Assembly (NCBI RefSeq): GCF_014192395.1
Contig: NZ_JACHXW010000012.1
Coordinates: 62,001 to 126,000 of the forward strand
Direction of reading: 5' to 3'
Source: Paenibacillus endophyticus
GTDB taxonomy: Bacteria > Bacillota > Bacilli > Paenibacillales > Paenibacillaceae
DNA length: 64,000 nt
Shown here one piece after another: positions 54,457-63,999 of this stretch. The translations under genes and the position numbers were made by a program. The notes under the pieces are model-generated. The model was given only the letters and a program-made list of their open reading frames with translations. It was not told the origin of the DNA and made no database searches. Position 1 is the stretch's first letter, and each line of letters begins with the position of its first letter.

Positions 54457-55488
54457 ATGAAGTATAAGCAGCTTGGAAATACAGGACTTTTAGTTTCACA
54501 ACTTGCGTTAGGCACGATGACGTTTACGAGTGGAAAGGATAACTATAAAATTCTCGGTTCAGTTGGGCAGGAAGAAGCCGACAAAATGATAAAAAAGAGT
54601 GTCGATATCGGAATTAATTTCTTTGATACGGCTGATATTTATGCAGAAGGTGAAAGTGAAATTATTCTTGGTCAATCCTTCCGCAATCTTGGTATTGCGC
54701 GTGAGGAAGTTGTAATTGCTAGTAAAGCCGCCGGACGAACAGGTATGGGACGTAACGATGTCGGCGCTTCAAGAGGACATATTATGAATGCAGTGGAAGC
54801 AAGTTTAAAAAGATTGAAGACGGATTATATCGATTTGTATCAGATTCACGCCGATGATTTCTTGACACCTGTAGAAGAAACTTTAAGTGCTTTAAATGAT
54901 CTGGTAACACAGGGTAAGGTGCGATATATTGGCGTATCGAACTGGCATGCTTGGAAAATTGCTGATGCTCTTGGTATTTCTGAACGCAAGAATCTGGCTC
55001 GCTTTGAAACGGTTCAGGGATATTATTCTCTAGCTAGCCGCGATGTTGAGCGAGAGCTGGCGCCTTTGATGGAAGCAAAGAAGATGGGACTTCTGGTTTG
55101 GGGTCCGCTTGCTGGCGGTCTGCTGTCAGGGCGTTACGATCGACAGAATCAAAAGGCAGAGGATTCGCGACGCTCTGCGGTTGATTTCCCGATTGTAGAT
55201 AAAGAGCGAGCTTGGAATATCATTGATAAGATAAAACCAATCGCTGAAGCACATGGGACAAGCATTGCAAGTGTGGCGCTCGCTTGGTTGATGACAAGAC
55301 CAGTTGTAACCTCTGTTCTTGTTGGCGCGAAACGATTGGAACAGTTGGAAGAAAATCTGGAAGCCGCAAATATAGAACTGACGGAAGATGAAATTCGACA
55401 ACTTGACGAAGTGAGTACACTGCCTCCTGAATATCCAGGTTGGATGGTTGACTATCAGAAAAGAGATCGCCTGGAACCGCTTTTTTAA
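54457..55488 (+). CDS. Aldo/keto reductase
   Basis: 343 residues from the ATG at 54457 after AAGGAGG. The TIM barrel begins YKQLGNTGLLVSQLALGTMT. Catalytic residues are in FFDTADIYAEGESE (Asp, Tyr), SKAAGR (Lys) and YQIHADD (His). VLVGAKRLEQLEENLEAANI binds NADPH. It reduces aldehydes or ketones; the substrate is unknown. The divergent AraC regulator probably controls it. Confidence 0.93.
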   Translation: MKYKQLGNTGLLVSQLALGTMTFTSGKDNYKILGSVGQEEADKMIKKSVDIGINFFDTADIYAEGESEIILGQSFRNLGIAREEVVIASKAAGRTGMGRNDVGASRGHIMNAVEASLKRLKTDYIDLYQIHADDFLTPVEETLSALNDLVTQGKVRYIGVSNWHAWKIADALGISERKNLARFETVQGYYSLASRDVERELAPLMEAKKMGLLVWGPLAGGLLSGRYDRQNQKAEDSRRSAVDFPIVDKERAWNIIDKIKPIAEAHGTSIASVALAWLMTRPVVTSVLVGAKRLEQLEENLEAANIELTEDEIRQLDEVSTLPPEYPGWMVDYQKRDRLEPLF

Positions 55489-55975
55489 CAGAATATTCAG
55501 TCCAGAGTATCGTGAAGCCACTCGATCAGTAATACATGTGCTATTTCCTATGATTGATCTGATCCAAGGTGATGAAATCCTACGAAATAGTAATTTATGA
55601 CATTATGTTCTTATCAACTTGTCAGAGGATAACAACATATATGTATTGGAAACCGCCTAAACAGCGGTTTTTTTGTTGTAAGGATATATGTTCTTGCCCA
55701 AACCTGAAGACAAGAATTTATACCGCATAATTTCATAATGGATTTGCGTCGGAGACGAGGGGGACCATGCTTGATGATACCCATTTTCCGCAGCTGAATA
55801 CAGTTAAGTTTTCTTCTCCGCTGGCTTTGATATTGGTGAAGAAGTAACAAAAAGCTGCAGAGAAAGCATCGGGAAAATGCCTTCTCTCTTGATTGCCGAA
55901 CGTTGTCTTGGTAAACACGAAGTGTCGGCGGTGGGGGGGATTCATTCGCCCAATCGTACTTTGGTGCTTCCTTAA
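55489..55975 (+). other. Intergenic region with terminator
   Basis: An intrinsic terminator occurs at 55650-55674 (AAACCGC, loop, GCGGTTTTTTT). A - strand frame (55733-55996) without a ribosome site reads partly protein-like (CYFFTNIKASGEENLTVFSC) but was not assigned. Nothing else was recognised. Confidence 0.5.
55650..55674 (+). terminator. Intrinsic terminator after the aldo/keto reductase
   Basis: AAACCGC and GCGGTTT around CTAAACA, followed by a T-run. Confidence 0.85.
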
Positions 55976-55992
55976 ATGAGGTTCATAATTAT

Positions 55993-57024
55993 TCAAAGAC
56001 GTATTACATTTAAAGTCGAGGGAGTGGAGGATGTATATGAAATTTGCTCCACTGTCCCAACTTCCAGCACAGCTACAATTCTCTCTTGCAGATCTATCTT
56101 AAGAGGTATCGGTAGCCGTCGCTCATATATCCATTCTGGAATGGTGCGTCGAACATACCAGACTTTAGAGTTGGCCAACAATTGAAAGTTCTGAATCAAA
56201 CAACATGCTGCAGCATAATCCTCCGCTTGCTTGTGCGGGTCAGCTTCTTTCTTTGCCAATACGATAAGTAATGACTGCGAGGTATTCCCATGTGAAGGCA
56301 CGAGTTTGGCAACGGCTTCTTCGCCGGTCACATAAATAAAACGCCATGGTTCACGAAGTCCATCATTCGGTGCCCAAACAGCGATGTTTAATGTTTCCAA
56401 AATGTCTTGAGAAGATACATAACGGTCTTCATTAGTTAGATGCGGTTTGGTATCTGTTGTGAATTCTGTCCAGTTTATTTCCGCGGGTGTCCTTTTTCGG
56501 GCTTTAGGTGACCTATCAAAGTATCCAATATTTAAAATACCGGCAAACTTTTCCCCTGCTTTCAGACCAATTTCATTAAAAAATGATGGATTGTTCAGCA
56601 ATGGGTCCGTGTACCAGAGCATCCCTAAACCGTTTTCCCAACCTACCAATTGAAGGTTTTGCATGATGCTGCAGACGGCGGCATAATTGTTGTCACGCTG
56701 TCGTTGATTTTCTGCAGATGCCGCAATAAAAACCAGATGTACCGGCGTATTGAGAACGGATTTGGTGAGAAATCCCGTTAATTTTGAAGGGATAAATTTA
56801 CCAAGCTGACTGTCTATTACTTTGGCAAACATACTCTCTGCCAGTCGCAAACGCGATTCCATGGAGTCATAATAAATGCAACGCCAATGTTGAGGCGCTT
56901 CGGATTTCCACAAACTTGAAGCTTGTTTGAGCAATGAATTCATTACTTCGAATGGGACGGGCTCTGATTTAAACTTGCGAATGGTTCGGCGTTCTATTAT
57001 CGTTTTGGCAAGATTCACAGTCAT
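55993..57024 (-). CDS. Tandem nitroreductase-fold protein
   Basis: 343 residues with GAGGGGGT before the ATG. The first nitroreductase domain (1-180) has IIERRTIRKFKSEPVP, APQHWRCIYYD and GWENGLGMLWYTD. A second, shorter one (about 205-330) repeats the order with APNDGLREPWRFIYVTGEEA and DYAAACCLIQNFQLLANSKV. Both would bind FMN, which usually needs a dimer, so an internal pseudo-dimer is possible. The second domain lacks the usual end. The MarR gene lies divergently next to it and may regulate it. Confidence 0.85.
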   Translation of the reverse strand: MTVNLAKTIIERRTIRKFKSEPVPFEVMNSLLKQASSLWKSEAPQHWRCIYYDSMESRLRLAESMFAKVIDSQLGKFIPSKLTGFLTKSVLNTPVHLVFIAASAENQRQRDNNYAAVCSIMQNLQLVGWENGLGMLWYTDPLLNNPSFFNEIGLKAGEKFAGILNIGYFDRSPKARKRTPAEINWTEFTTDTKPHLTNEDRYVSSQDILETLNIAVWAPNDGLREPWRFIYVTGEEAVAKLVPSHGNTSQSLLIVLAKKEADPHKQAEDYAAACCLIQNFQLLANSKVWYVRRTIPEWIYERRLPIPLKIDLQERIVAVLEVGTVEQISYTSSTPSTLNVIRL

Positions 57025-57317
57025 ACCCCCTCGATTGTAAATGCATGGACTTCAGTTGACTGATCGGATGAATCGGAACGAGTCAAATGCAACACCTTCT
57101 CTTTATTATTGTTAACGATGAAACTATAATATAAAAGCGTAATGGCTGTCAACTTCTCTTTATATTCGGTATTTCAGGGTTGATCCCTATGAGGTGACGT
57201 GATAAAATTATTTATAAGTGAACAATAAGAAATAAGGCTTAAAAAAATCATATAGCGTTAGCCCGCATACTAAACTTGCTAGGGGCAATTCGCTTTTGTA
57301 AAGGGGATGTTAGCATC

Positions 57318-57815
57318 ATGTCTGAGGGGTTAAAGCGAACATTATACGAACGTTTTCTTCACTTTGTTCATCTAACCGAGCAAATGTTTACAGCAGAGAT
57401 TAGCGAGTTTACTGGCTTGGCACAGTCACATGGCATTACATCCATTCCGAGCAACTTGACAAGCGTACATGTGATTGATTGCATTGGAAACAATGAACCT
57501 ATTAACAATACATCGATTGCAGAAAAAATGAATTTGTCCAAAGCCAGCATTTCAAAAATTAGTAATAAGTTACTTCAAGAGGGTTTTATCAAACGAAACC
57601 AGATGGTTGATAATAAAAAAGAGGTCTATCTTACCCTTTCACCCAAGGGCAAAAGGATTTATGAATTACATGCGACCATGCATGAATTGATGGAGGTTAG
57701 ATTTATATCGGTTTTAAATGCATTATCGGAGTCTGAAATCCAGGCCTCCCTGAAATTTTTTCAAGTGATGATTGAAAAACGTGATGAAATGTTTAAGGTA
57801 GAATCGCTAAGATGA
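57318..57815 (+). CDS. MarR-family transcriptional regulator
   Basis: 165 residues from the ATG at 57318, after AAAGGGGAT. The winged helix contains NNTSIAEKMNLSKASISKIS and GFIKRNQMVDNKKEVYLTLS. It is divergent from the tandem nitroreductase, its probable target. The last codons belong to the left arm of a large inverted repeat with a partner at 60.5 kb. Confidence 0.92.
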   Translation: MSEGLKRTLYERFLHFVHLTEQMFTAEISEFTGLAQSHGITSIPSNLTSVHVIDCIGNNEPINNTSIAEKMNLSKASISKISNKLLQEGFIKRNQMVDNKKEVYLTLSPKGKRIYELHATMHELMEVRFISVLNALSESEIQASLKFFQVMIEKRDEMFKVESLR

Positions 57816-57951
57816 CTGCGAGAAAAATAACCAGGTATGTATTCAGATAACTTCTTTTTTATTAAATTAACGGGAGACTATAGCTTAACAATCACCAGGA
57901 CGAGGCTGCCGGCATAAATCGGCAGCCTCGTTGAGCTAACTGGCAGGATAG
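57806..57951. repeat. Hairpin repeat copy B with left arm of a large inverted repeat
   Basis: 57806-57897 is repeated in inverted orientation at 60441-60533, about 92% identical by eye. It contains TAACGGGAGACTATAGCTTA. It continues into the hairpin ACGAGGCTGCCG-N8-CGGCAGCCTCGT (57900-57931) and the tail GAGCTAACTGGCAGGATAG, shared in form with copies A and C. Confidence 0.85.
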
Positions 57952-58110
57952 TGGGATATTACAACGGGCTTCCGGTTATGTTTTAATTTAGCGGCCGAGT
58001 CAGATCAATTTGTTCGTAAAAAAACTATTGATTATGACAGGAGTTGTCACTATTAAAGTTTACACTATCAGGGAGAGATCAATCCTAAAGGTTAAAGGAG
58101 CTGTATAACC

Positions 58111-58524
58111 ATGGAAGTGCAATTGACCCCGTTTATTATGTTGGACGGCGGCGCCCGGGAGGCGATCGCCTTTTACGAGCAAGCGCTTGACGCGAAGGTA
58201 GTATTCAAGCAGACCTTCGGCGAAGCGCCCGGACAAGCGGTGCCGGAGCAGGCGAGGGACCGCTTGGCCCATTCAGTCCTGAAGATCGGAGGAACGGATC
58301 TGTTCGTCGCCGATACGGATCCGGGGACCCGGTTCGCGCAGGGCAATCAAGTGAACATCTGCATAACCGTCGCCGATAAGGAGCAAGCCCGGAAGTATTA
58401 TGAGGCGCTGCAGGAGGGCGGGCAGGTGGATCTCCCCCTGCAGGAGATCCACTTCAGCCCCGCGTACGGGATGGTGACCGACAAATTCGGTGTCACCTTC
58501 CATATTTTCACGAAGAGGGCGTAA
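58111..58524 (+). CDS. VOC-family protein (PhnB/glyoxalase-like)
   Basis: 137 residues after AAAGGAG. QLTPFIMLDGGAREAIAFYE and the closing GVTFHIF match PhnB-like VOC proteins (DUF1338/3-demethylubiquinone-type annotation). Two beta-alpha-beta units form a small metal-binding or ligand-binding barrel. Composition is visibly more GC-rich than its surroundings, so it may have been acquired separately. Copies B and C of the hairpin repeat flank it. Function unknown. Confidence 0.87.
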   Translation: MEVQLTPFIMLDGGAREAIAFYEQALDAKVVFKQTFGEAPGQAVPEQARDRLAHSVLKIGGTDLFVADTDPGTRFAQGNQVNICITVADKEQARKYYEALQEGGQVDLPLQEIHFSPAYGMVTDKFGVTFHIFTKRA

Positions 58525-58542
58525 TGGAGGGACTCTTTGACT

Positions 58543-58631
58543 ACGCTAACGGAGAACGATAGCTCAATAAAGGAAGCAGCCGACCACAATGATCGGCTGC
58601 TTCATTGCGCTAACGGGCAAGATAGGTTAAT
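58543..58631. repeat. Hairpin repeat, copy C
   Basis: GCTAACGGAGAACGATAGCT leads into GAAGCAGCCGA-N9-TCGGCTGCTTC (58573-58603) and then GCGCTAACGGGCAAGATAGG. The order, left TAACGG box, hairpin, right CTAACGGGCA box, is the same as in copy B. It follows the VOC gene by 19 bases. Confidence 0.82.
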
Positions 58632-58680
58632 GCAACATAACTTTTCATTAAACGTCTGTAAATGCAGAGGAGGTTTACAT

Positions 58681-58941
58681 ATGAACTTAATGAAACCAGT
58701 TTTTGTTGGGACTTTACTTGTGATTTTATTCTTATCCGGCTGTGGTAATTTTCAGGTATCAAAATCAGTTGGATCAGAGGGAACTGTTTCGCTACCTACC
58801 AGTTCCACCATCTCCACTGAAGAACGAATACCTAGTGAAGGGAATGAATTAAGAAAAATTGCATGGGAACGAGTAGGTAACATCGCAAAAGAAACTGTTA
58901 TTGGTGACTGGAAGGAAGGCTCCAATCTCAACCTTAGCTAA
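58681..58941 (+). CDS. Short lipoprotein, possibly truncated
   Basis: 86 residues from the ATG at 58681, after GAGGAGG. The signal peptide ends in the lipobox FLSGC. The mature part is Ser/Thr-rich, then WERVGNIAKETVIGDWKEGS before a stop. After the stop the same region continues to look coding for a short distance in the same frame (WEMGSSSCHP), so a longer lipoprotein may have been cut by a point mutation. Family unknown. Confidence 0.6.
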   Translation: MNLMKPVFVGTLLVILFLSGCGNFQVSKSVGSEGTVSLPTSSTISTEERIPSEGNELRKIAWERVGNIAKETVIGDWKEGSNLNLS

Positions 58942-60410
58942 ACGCAAATAGAGTGGGAAATGGGATCAAGTTCTTGTCATCCGATACTAGCGTATATAGA
59001 CAGCACAGTATTGCAACTCTTAATAAAGAACAGTTATTTCTGCTAACTGACAAAGTTATTAGTTGAATTGCATGCTGAAACTACAGGGTAGTCAATGACT
59101 TTATTATTAACGAACGTTTCATTTTGCAAAAGACCTGAGCTCGAGATAAAACCGGACTCAGGTCCTTTTTGTACATATGGCATCAGATCACCGCTACAAG
59201 TTGCGTTACTCTCCGTTGAAAACGGCGAACCAGTCGTCGTCTTGAGCATGATATGCGTTAGGAAGCGCTTGAAATACGTAAATCCGCCCGTGAATAACAA
59301 GAAAAAGAATATCAATGAAATAAATGTTGAGAATACGGTTAAGACTAATCAGATGATAGGAAGAGAGAAGTTATTTTTATGACTCATATAGAAATCATCA
59401 TACATTGACAACATATACAGAATATCAGATTACAAGTGGGTTTATTTCAATCTACAGACATATGTACAAAATACAGGTTTTGTGCAATAGTATTGGATAA
59501 ACTTTTGTTTAGATGTTGTTTTCCACTTATATTCAGCTAAATGAGTGCCGATACTCTTACTGCAAAATATTTTGTAATGTTGCTTGTTTTAATCTTTCTT
59601 GAATATCTGTCATCAATTATTAAACATGTTCGCAATAGTTTTCAGGTTCGACGCATAATAAATTTAGCTATTAAATATTAATATTTGTGTTCATTGTACA
59701 TGCAGAAGTGAATTCTATATTTTTTTCCCACTACAATAAAATGAACTTGAACTGACTCAGAAAGTATATTAAATAAAAATATCCAAGTAATTTATCTATT
59801 ACTGTTGTAATGTGACACATTTTATCAAAAAGCTGATATATATAGTGTCTCCTGAGTTATTTACAATTAGAGTTTACAAAGTATTTTGTACATATGTACT
59901 GTGATCGGTTTATCTTCTTATGCACAACGGTTTTGACTTGTCGGTTTTTTACTATATCGAGATCATGTGCGATACTTTCACACAATGAAATACCATCGAT
60001 AATGATATCTGCATAATCTATAATTTCTGGATAGCCCTCTCATTGTCTGTTCTTTACTACAATTTGTGATACAGTCACGGTAATTCCCAACTTCTTATCT
60101 CTATGTTTCTACTAAGAATTTTGACTTTTTCCACGCTAAACTGCTTCATTATTTAATGAAATGGAGCAGCTGCGGGTCGCAATCCGTTCCATAATGCACT
60201 AAACTAAAGTTTATTGTTTTCTGCTCGATAAATAGATGAATATCGCTCCTCATTTTCCCCCGCTCTCTCTTGGATATTAAATTTCATTTACTTTTTTCCT
60301 ATATGTGTAAACGCCATGAACTAAAAACCTACCTTCTCTCAAATTGCCACATTCGAACTATTCTGTCCGCTTGCTCGACTATAGTGCATTCGATTGCATT
60401 GACCGACTGC
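58942..60410. other. AT-rich stretch without recognisable genes
   Basis: About 1.5 kb with low GC, especially 59360-60300. No frame has both a ribosome site and a protein-like sequence. An intrinsic terminator (GACCTGAG..CTCAGGTCCTTTTT) lies at 59132-59170. The rest was read on both strands and holds nothing assignable. Confidence 0.6.
59132..59170 (+). terminator. Intrinsic terminator in the AT-rich stretch
   Basis: GACCTGAG and CTCAGGTC are separated by 17 bases and followed by CTTTTT. Confidence 0.7.
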
Positions 60411-60533
60411 CACAGGCGAGGCTGCCGGCAGCCTCGCCTGTGGTGATTGATAAGCTATAGTCTCCCGTTAATTTAATAAAAAGAGGAGTTATCTGAATGC
60501 AAACCTGGTTATTTTTCTCACAGTCAACTTAGC
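60411..60533. repeat. Hairpin repeat copy D with right arm of the large inverted repeat
   Basis: 60411-60442 is a 32-base perfect palindrome (CACAGGCGAGGCTGCC and its complement with no loop). 60441-60533 is the inverted counterpart of 57806-57897. Together they bracket a 2.6-kb segment with the VOC gene, the short lipoprotein and the AT-rich stretch. Confidence 0.85.
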
Positions 60534-60578
60534 AATACTTAAAACGGACTACATCATCTTCAAACTGCGTAAAGCTCT

Positions 60579-60662
60579 ATCAATGAGGTACGCAAGCTTG
60601 CGGAGGATTCCAATGATTCGGCACAACGGATCATTGATACAATTGCTTACTTAGCATCATGA
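60579..60662 (+). pseudogene. Chemoreceptor (MCP) signalling-domain scrap
   Basis: A short open frame reads NEVRKLAEDSNDSAQRIIDT and ends at TGA 60660-60662. The ExRKLAE-x-S-x-x-A pattern is the adaptation-helix region of methyl-accepting chemotaxis proteins. Nothing of the hairpin tip or membrane part is present. Confidence 0.65.
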
Positions 60663-60705
60663 TCGGAAAAATGGCATTCGGTACACTTTGGCCAAGGCCA
60701 AGGAA

Positions 60706-60743
60706 GTAAAAAATTCCGCGAGCCAGTTAGGCTCACGGAATTT
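60706..60743 (-). terminator. Terminator on the - strand after the binding-protein remnant
   Basis: AAATTCCGCGAGCC and GGCTCACGGAATTT form a 14-base stem with one mismatch. On the - strand it ends in a six-T run. Confidence 0.82.
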
Positions 60744-60819
60744 AACTCTCTCCAAATCGTACTGACCCGATCCGGTCCCGATGGACTAGATCTTGGCTGC
60801 GAATAATCTTAACTAGTTC

Positions 60820-61440
60820 CTATTCGTTCCAAAGCTTGACGCGATCCTGGATGTATTTCGAAAATCCTTTTTCCATTCACTCTACACCGGTACTGATCAG
60901 TTCTTGTTGATATTCATCCCAAATTCAGTCGAAATTCTCCAGCTTAGCCATAATGGCCTGAGGGATCCGACTCCAGGTAAAATATCCTTCACCTTGGTTT
61001 GCAGGATCGAGACCTCGTCGTCGTGGCCACTCCCAAAGGCTTCACCGGCATGTCGTTCACTGGCGTGAAGAAATCCTCCCAAACCGTAGCGGCATAGGCC
61101 TTCAAAATTTCCTTGTCCGCGGCCGTATACTTGTTCTGAATTTCTTCAGAGTTCTTCTTCTTGAAGAAATTGCCGGTAGAATCCTTGACGCCATCGCCAT
61201 AGTGGAGTCCCATGGTGACATAGGATTGAACGCCGGATTCCTTCTTTAACGCCTCGTTATCCTCGATGATACGCTTCTGCACGTCTGCCGGAACGACGCG
61301 TTTGCCGTTCCAGTTGATCAGGACTTGAGCCTGTTCGGACGACAGGTAGTCAAGGAATTGCTTCAGCCCATATCCTTATCCGTAAGTCAGAATAAGGCGC
61401 TGATGCACATTGCGGAGTCCGATCCGATGTACTAGAAGCC
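60820..61440 (-). pseudogene. Sugar-binding lipoprotein, truncated and frameshifted
   Basis: Pieces of one extracellular solute-binding protein appear in order in different frames: LKQFLDYLSSEQAQVLINWN, KRVVPADVQKRIIEDNEALK, a 60-residue middle (YTAADKEILKAYAATVWEDF), then LQTKVKDILP, and finally GFSKYIQDRVKLWNE to the stop at 60820. At least two frameshifts occur and about the first two thirds of the protein are missing. It lies downstream of a GH2 galactosidase on the same strand, so it may once have belonged to a galactoside uptake operon. Confidence 0.8.
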
Positions 61441-61539
61441 AATGCCAATGAATCGTCGTTAATCAATAAAGACCTCTGACTTTGGCCAGTGCCTTTATCA
61501 AAAATTCACTTCTATCCTTCGCTTTCGAGGATCTACTAT

Positions 61540-63999
61540 TCAATCCACGATCTCTAAAGCGATCTTGTATACATAGATGCCCTTTTCGATTTTATATTCA
61601 TCGTGAATATTTTTGGTCCATCCAGTATCTCCACCAAGACCTGCATGTTTGTAATCGATATGAAGGAAAACAGAATCGGATGTGCCAAGCTCGTCCTCAT
61701 AGGCGGCATTGTCATACTGTCCGATGCTGTACTGATGGATGTCAAAATGGAAGTGACCCGCCGAGGTAACTTTTACCTTGCGGTCATCAGCCGACACATA
61801 CAAATAACGGACATCTTCCTTGCCCCCGCACTCAACCGGCACGATGTAGGGAACATGCTGTTCTTCAACAGAGCTTTCATATATACCGACGAAGGCAGCC
61901 GTTTTACGGTCCGCATAGTTCTCCCATGGCCCGCGGCCATACCATTTGATACTCTTCCAGGCAGCAGGGAAGGTAAAGCTCAGACCGATTCTCGGTAAGG
62001 TATCGACATTAGCATTATTCACGACAGTGTTAGTAATTTCAATGCCTTTACCGCCAATCGCATACTCCGTAAGTGATTCAATGCATCCATGATAAAGAAC
62101 ATGAACCTGAATGATGACTGATGCAGGCGCTGCATATACCCGGATACGCTTGATCTCTTTCTGATCGGAGTCCAGCCCGAGGCTTCTCCAATCATCTGCA
62201 TAGTTTAGCGTCTCACCAGGCACACCTGCGTCTATCCCCGTTGGCGGCCGATAGAAATTGTTCGCTCCGCCCGTAAAGTAGTCTTGATTATTGTATCTGA
62301 CAGAAATGAACTCTGCCGTTTCTTTCGAGAAAACCACGTTCGTATTTTCATTATAAATATGAATTCGATCCGCAGCTTCTTCATATACCAGGCTCCCACT
62401 TTGAATATCCCCGGTATGTATTTCATATACGGAATCTTTCAACTCGATCTGGCATGCATAGATACTGGTTCCCTTATTTGCATAATAGGTGTCCTCGTTC
62501 AGATAAGCATAAAAATTCAGGAACGCTTCCCCAGAGACCTTGGTTGGATCGTATGGTGCCTGAAGACTTTCGATAGCTCCGGCCGGCGTGTGTAATCGGG
62601 GTAATGTACCGTTTTCCACAACCTTCCCGTCGCAAACAAGTTCCCAACCGATGTCCAGGTGGCTTAAGTCCCGATGCGTATAATGATTATAAATTCGATA
62701 ACTTTTATTACCGGGAACATTATAAGGCCGTTCAAAATTATCGATCTGGACGGGAGCTTGTATATTTTTAATTTCATAGGCAGCCGGTTTCAGCGTTAAA
62801 TCCGGAAATACAATGCCGTTCAGGCACATATCGGGCGCGGAATCTATAATCTCTTCCTGGAAGGCGCCGCCATAAACATATTTTTTGTTCCCAGATTCAT
62901 CATGCCGGACAAGCGCTTTATCCTGGAAATCCCAAATGAAGCCGCCCTGAAACCGCGGGAATTTATAAATAAGGTCCCAGAATTCCTTGAAATTCCCGTT
63001 GCTGTTGCTTTTCGCGTACGCATATTCACACATAATAAACGGCCGCAAGTCATCGCTGCTCGTCATGCAATCCACGATCCAATCCTTCTGAGGATACATG
63101 GGCGCCATGATATCGGAAATATTGGCCGGAGGATTCAAGGACTCATACTGAACATATCTTGTTTTATCATATTCCTTCATCCACCCGTACATGGCAGCAT
63201 GGTTCGCTCCGTAACCGGACTCATTTCCCAAGGACCACAGAATGATCGAGGGATGATTCTTATCCCGCAACACCATCCGTGCTGCGCGTTCCATATAAGC
63301 ATGCGTCCATTCGGGAGATGCGCTGAGCTGGCCGCCGATGCCATGGGTCTCAATATTGGCCTCATCCACAACATATATGCCCAGTTCATCACAAAGGTCG
63401 TACCATTCGACGGCATGCGGATAGTGACTCGTTCTTACCGCATTGATATTTAGCGATTTCATGATCTTGATCTGCTCACTCATATACTCCGTCGACACCA
63501 CGCGCCCCGTTTCGGGACAAAATGCATGAAGGTTGGTTCCGCGAATTATGAGACGTTTGCCGTTAATTTTCAATATCCCGGTGTTATCGATGCTGATTTC
63601 TCGGAAGCCGACATTTGCACTCTCGATGTCAACGACATTTCCGTCAGGGTCGATCATTTCCAATACCAATTTATAGAGGTAAGGAATTTCATCGCTCCAC
63701 AATTGGGGACTCTTAATGGTTTGTTTGACTTTCGCCACATAGTTGTCTTGCAGGTAGGATCTGAAATCCGCAAACTTCGGCGTCTCAAATTGCGTAACCA
63801 ATTTTCGATCGTGACCATAAAGAGACAGTCGCACGTGAGCATCCCCATAACAGCTTGCTTGATTATTAGGATAAACCGTCACAGCTAATTCGGCATTGTC
63901 ATAATCACCCGGGAAAAGCGTTTCGATTTTATAATCATGAATTCGCATTCGCGGTTTTGCATAAATCAGAACATCTCTGAAAATACCCGATAGATGCCA
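61540..63999 (-). CDS. Glycoside hydrolase family 2 beta-galactosidase (5' end outside window)
   Basis: The frame is open to the right edge. The first visible residues, WHLSGIFRDVLIYAKPRMRI, are the end of the LacZ sugar-binding domain, so about 180 residues are missing. The barrel has INAVRTSHYPHAVEWYDLCD, the acid/base in WSLGNESGYGANH and the nucleophile in RPFIMCEYAYAKSNSNGNFK. The C-terminal domain 5 contains WYGRGPWENYADRKTAAFVG. It is a complete long LacZ-type enzyme, cytoplasmic, cleaving beta-galactosides. The start at 63948 suggested by the frame alone is not the true one. Downstream lies a wrecked binding-protein gene. Confidence 0.93.
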   Translation of the reverse strand, partial: WHLSGIFRDVLIYAKPRMRIHDYKIETLFPGDYDNAELAVTVYPNNQASCYGDAHVRLSLYGHDRKLVTQFETPKFADFRSYLQDNYVAKVKQTIKSPQLWSDEIPYLYKLVLEMIDPDGNVVDIESANVGFREISIDNTGILKINGKRLIIRGTNLHAFCPETGRVVSTEYMSEQIKIMKSLNINAVRTSHYPHAVEWYDLCDELGIYVVDEANIETHGIGGQLSASPEWTHAYMERAARMVLRDKNHPSIILWSLGNESGYGANHAAMYGWMKEYDKTRYVQYESLNPPANISDIMAPMYPQKDWIVDCMTSSDDLRPFIMCEYAYAKSNSNGNFKEFWDLIYKFPRFQGGFIWDFQDKALVRHDESGNKKYVYGGAFQEEIIDSAPDMCLNGIVFPDLTLKPAAYEIKNIQAPVQIDNFERPYNVPGNKSYRIYNHYTHRDLSHLDIGWELVCDGKVVENGTLPRLHTPAGAIESLQAPYDPTKVSGEAFLNFYAYLNEDTYYANKGTSIYACQIELKDSVYEIHTGDIQSGSLVYEEAADRIHIYNENTNVVFSKETAEFISVRYNNQDYFTGGANNFYRPPTGIDAGVPGETLNYADDWRSLGLDSDQKEIKRIRVYAAPASVIIQVHVLYHGCIESLTEYAIGGKGIEITNTVVNNANVDTLPRIGLSFTFPAAWKSIKWYGRGPWENYADRKTAAFVGIYESSVEEQHVPYIVPVECGGKEDVRYLYVSADDRKVKVTSAGHFHFDIHQYSIGQYDNAAYEDELGTSDSVFLHIDYKHAGLGGDTGWTKNIHDEYKIEKGIYVYKIALEIVD

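Noticed and set aside
59095..59382. Overlapping + and - strand frames of about 90 codons
   Set aside because: Neither has a ribosome site, and the + frame spans an intrinsic terminator. Neither gave a recognisable protein.
60411..60442. 32-base perfect palindrome considered as a CRISPR repeat or phage attachment site
   Set aside because: It occurs once, without regularly spaced partners or cas/integrase genes. It fits better as copy D of the hairpin repeat.
61603..63888. Several + strand frames of 95-183 codons across the galactosidase region
   Set aside because: They lie opposite clear GH2 catalytic motifs and show no ribosome sites.
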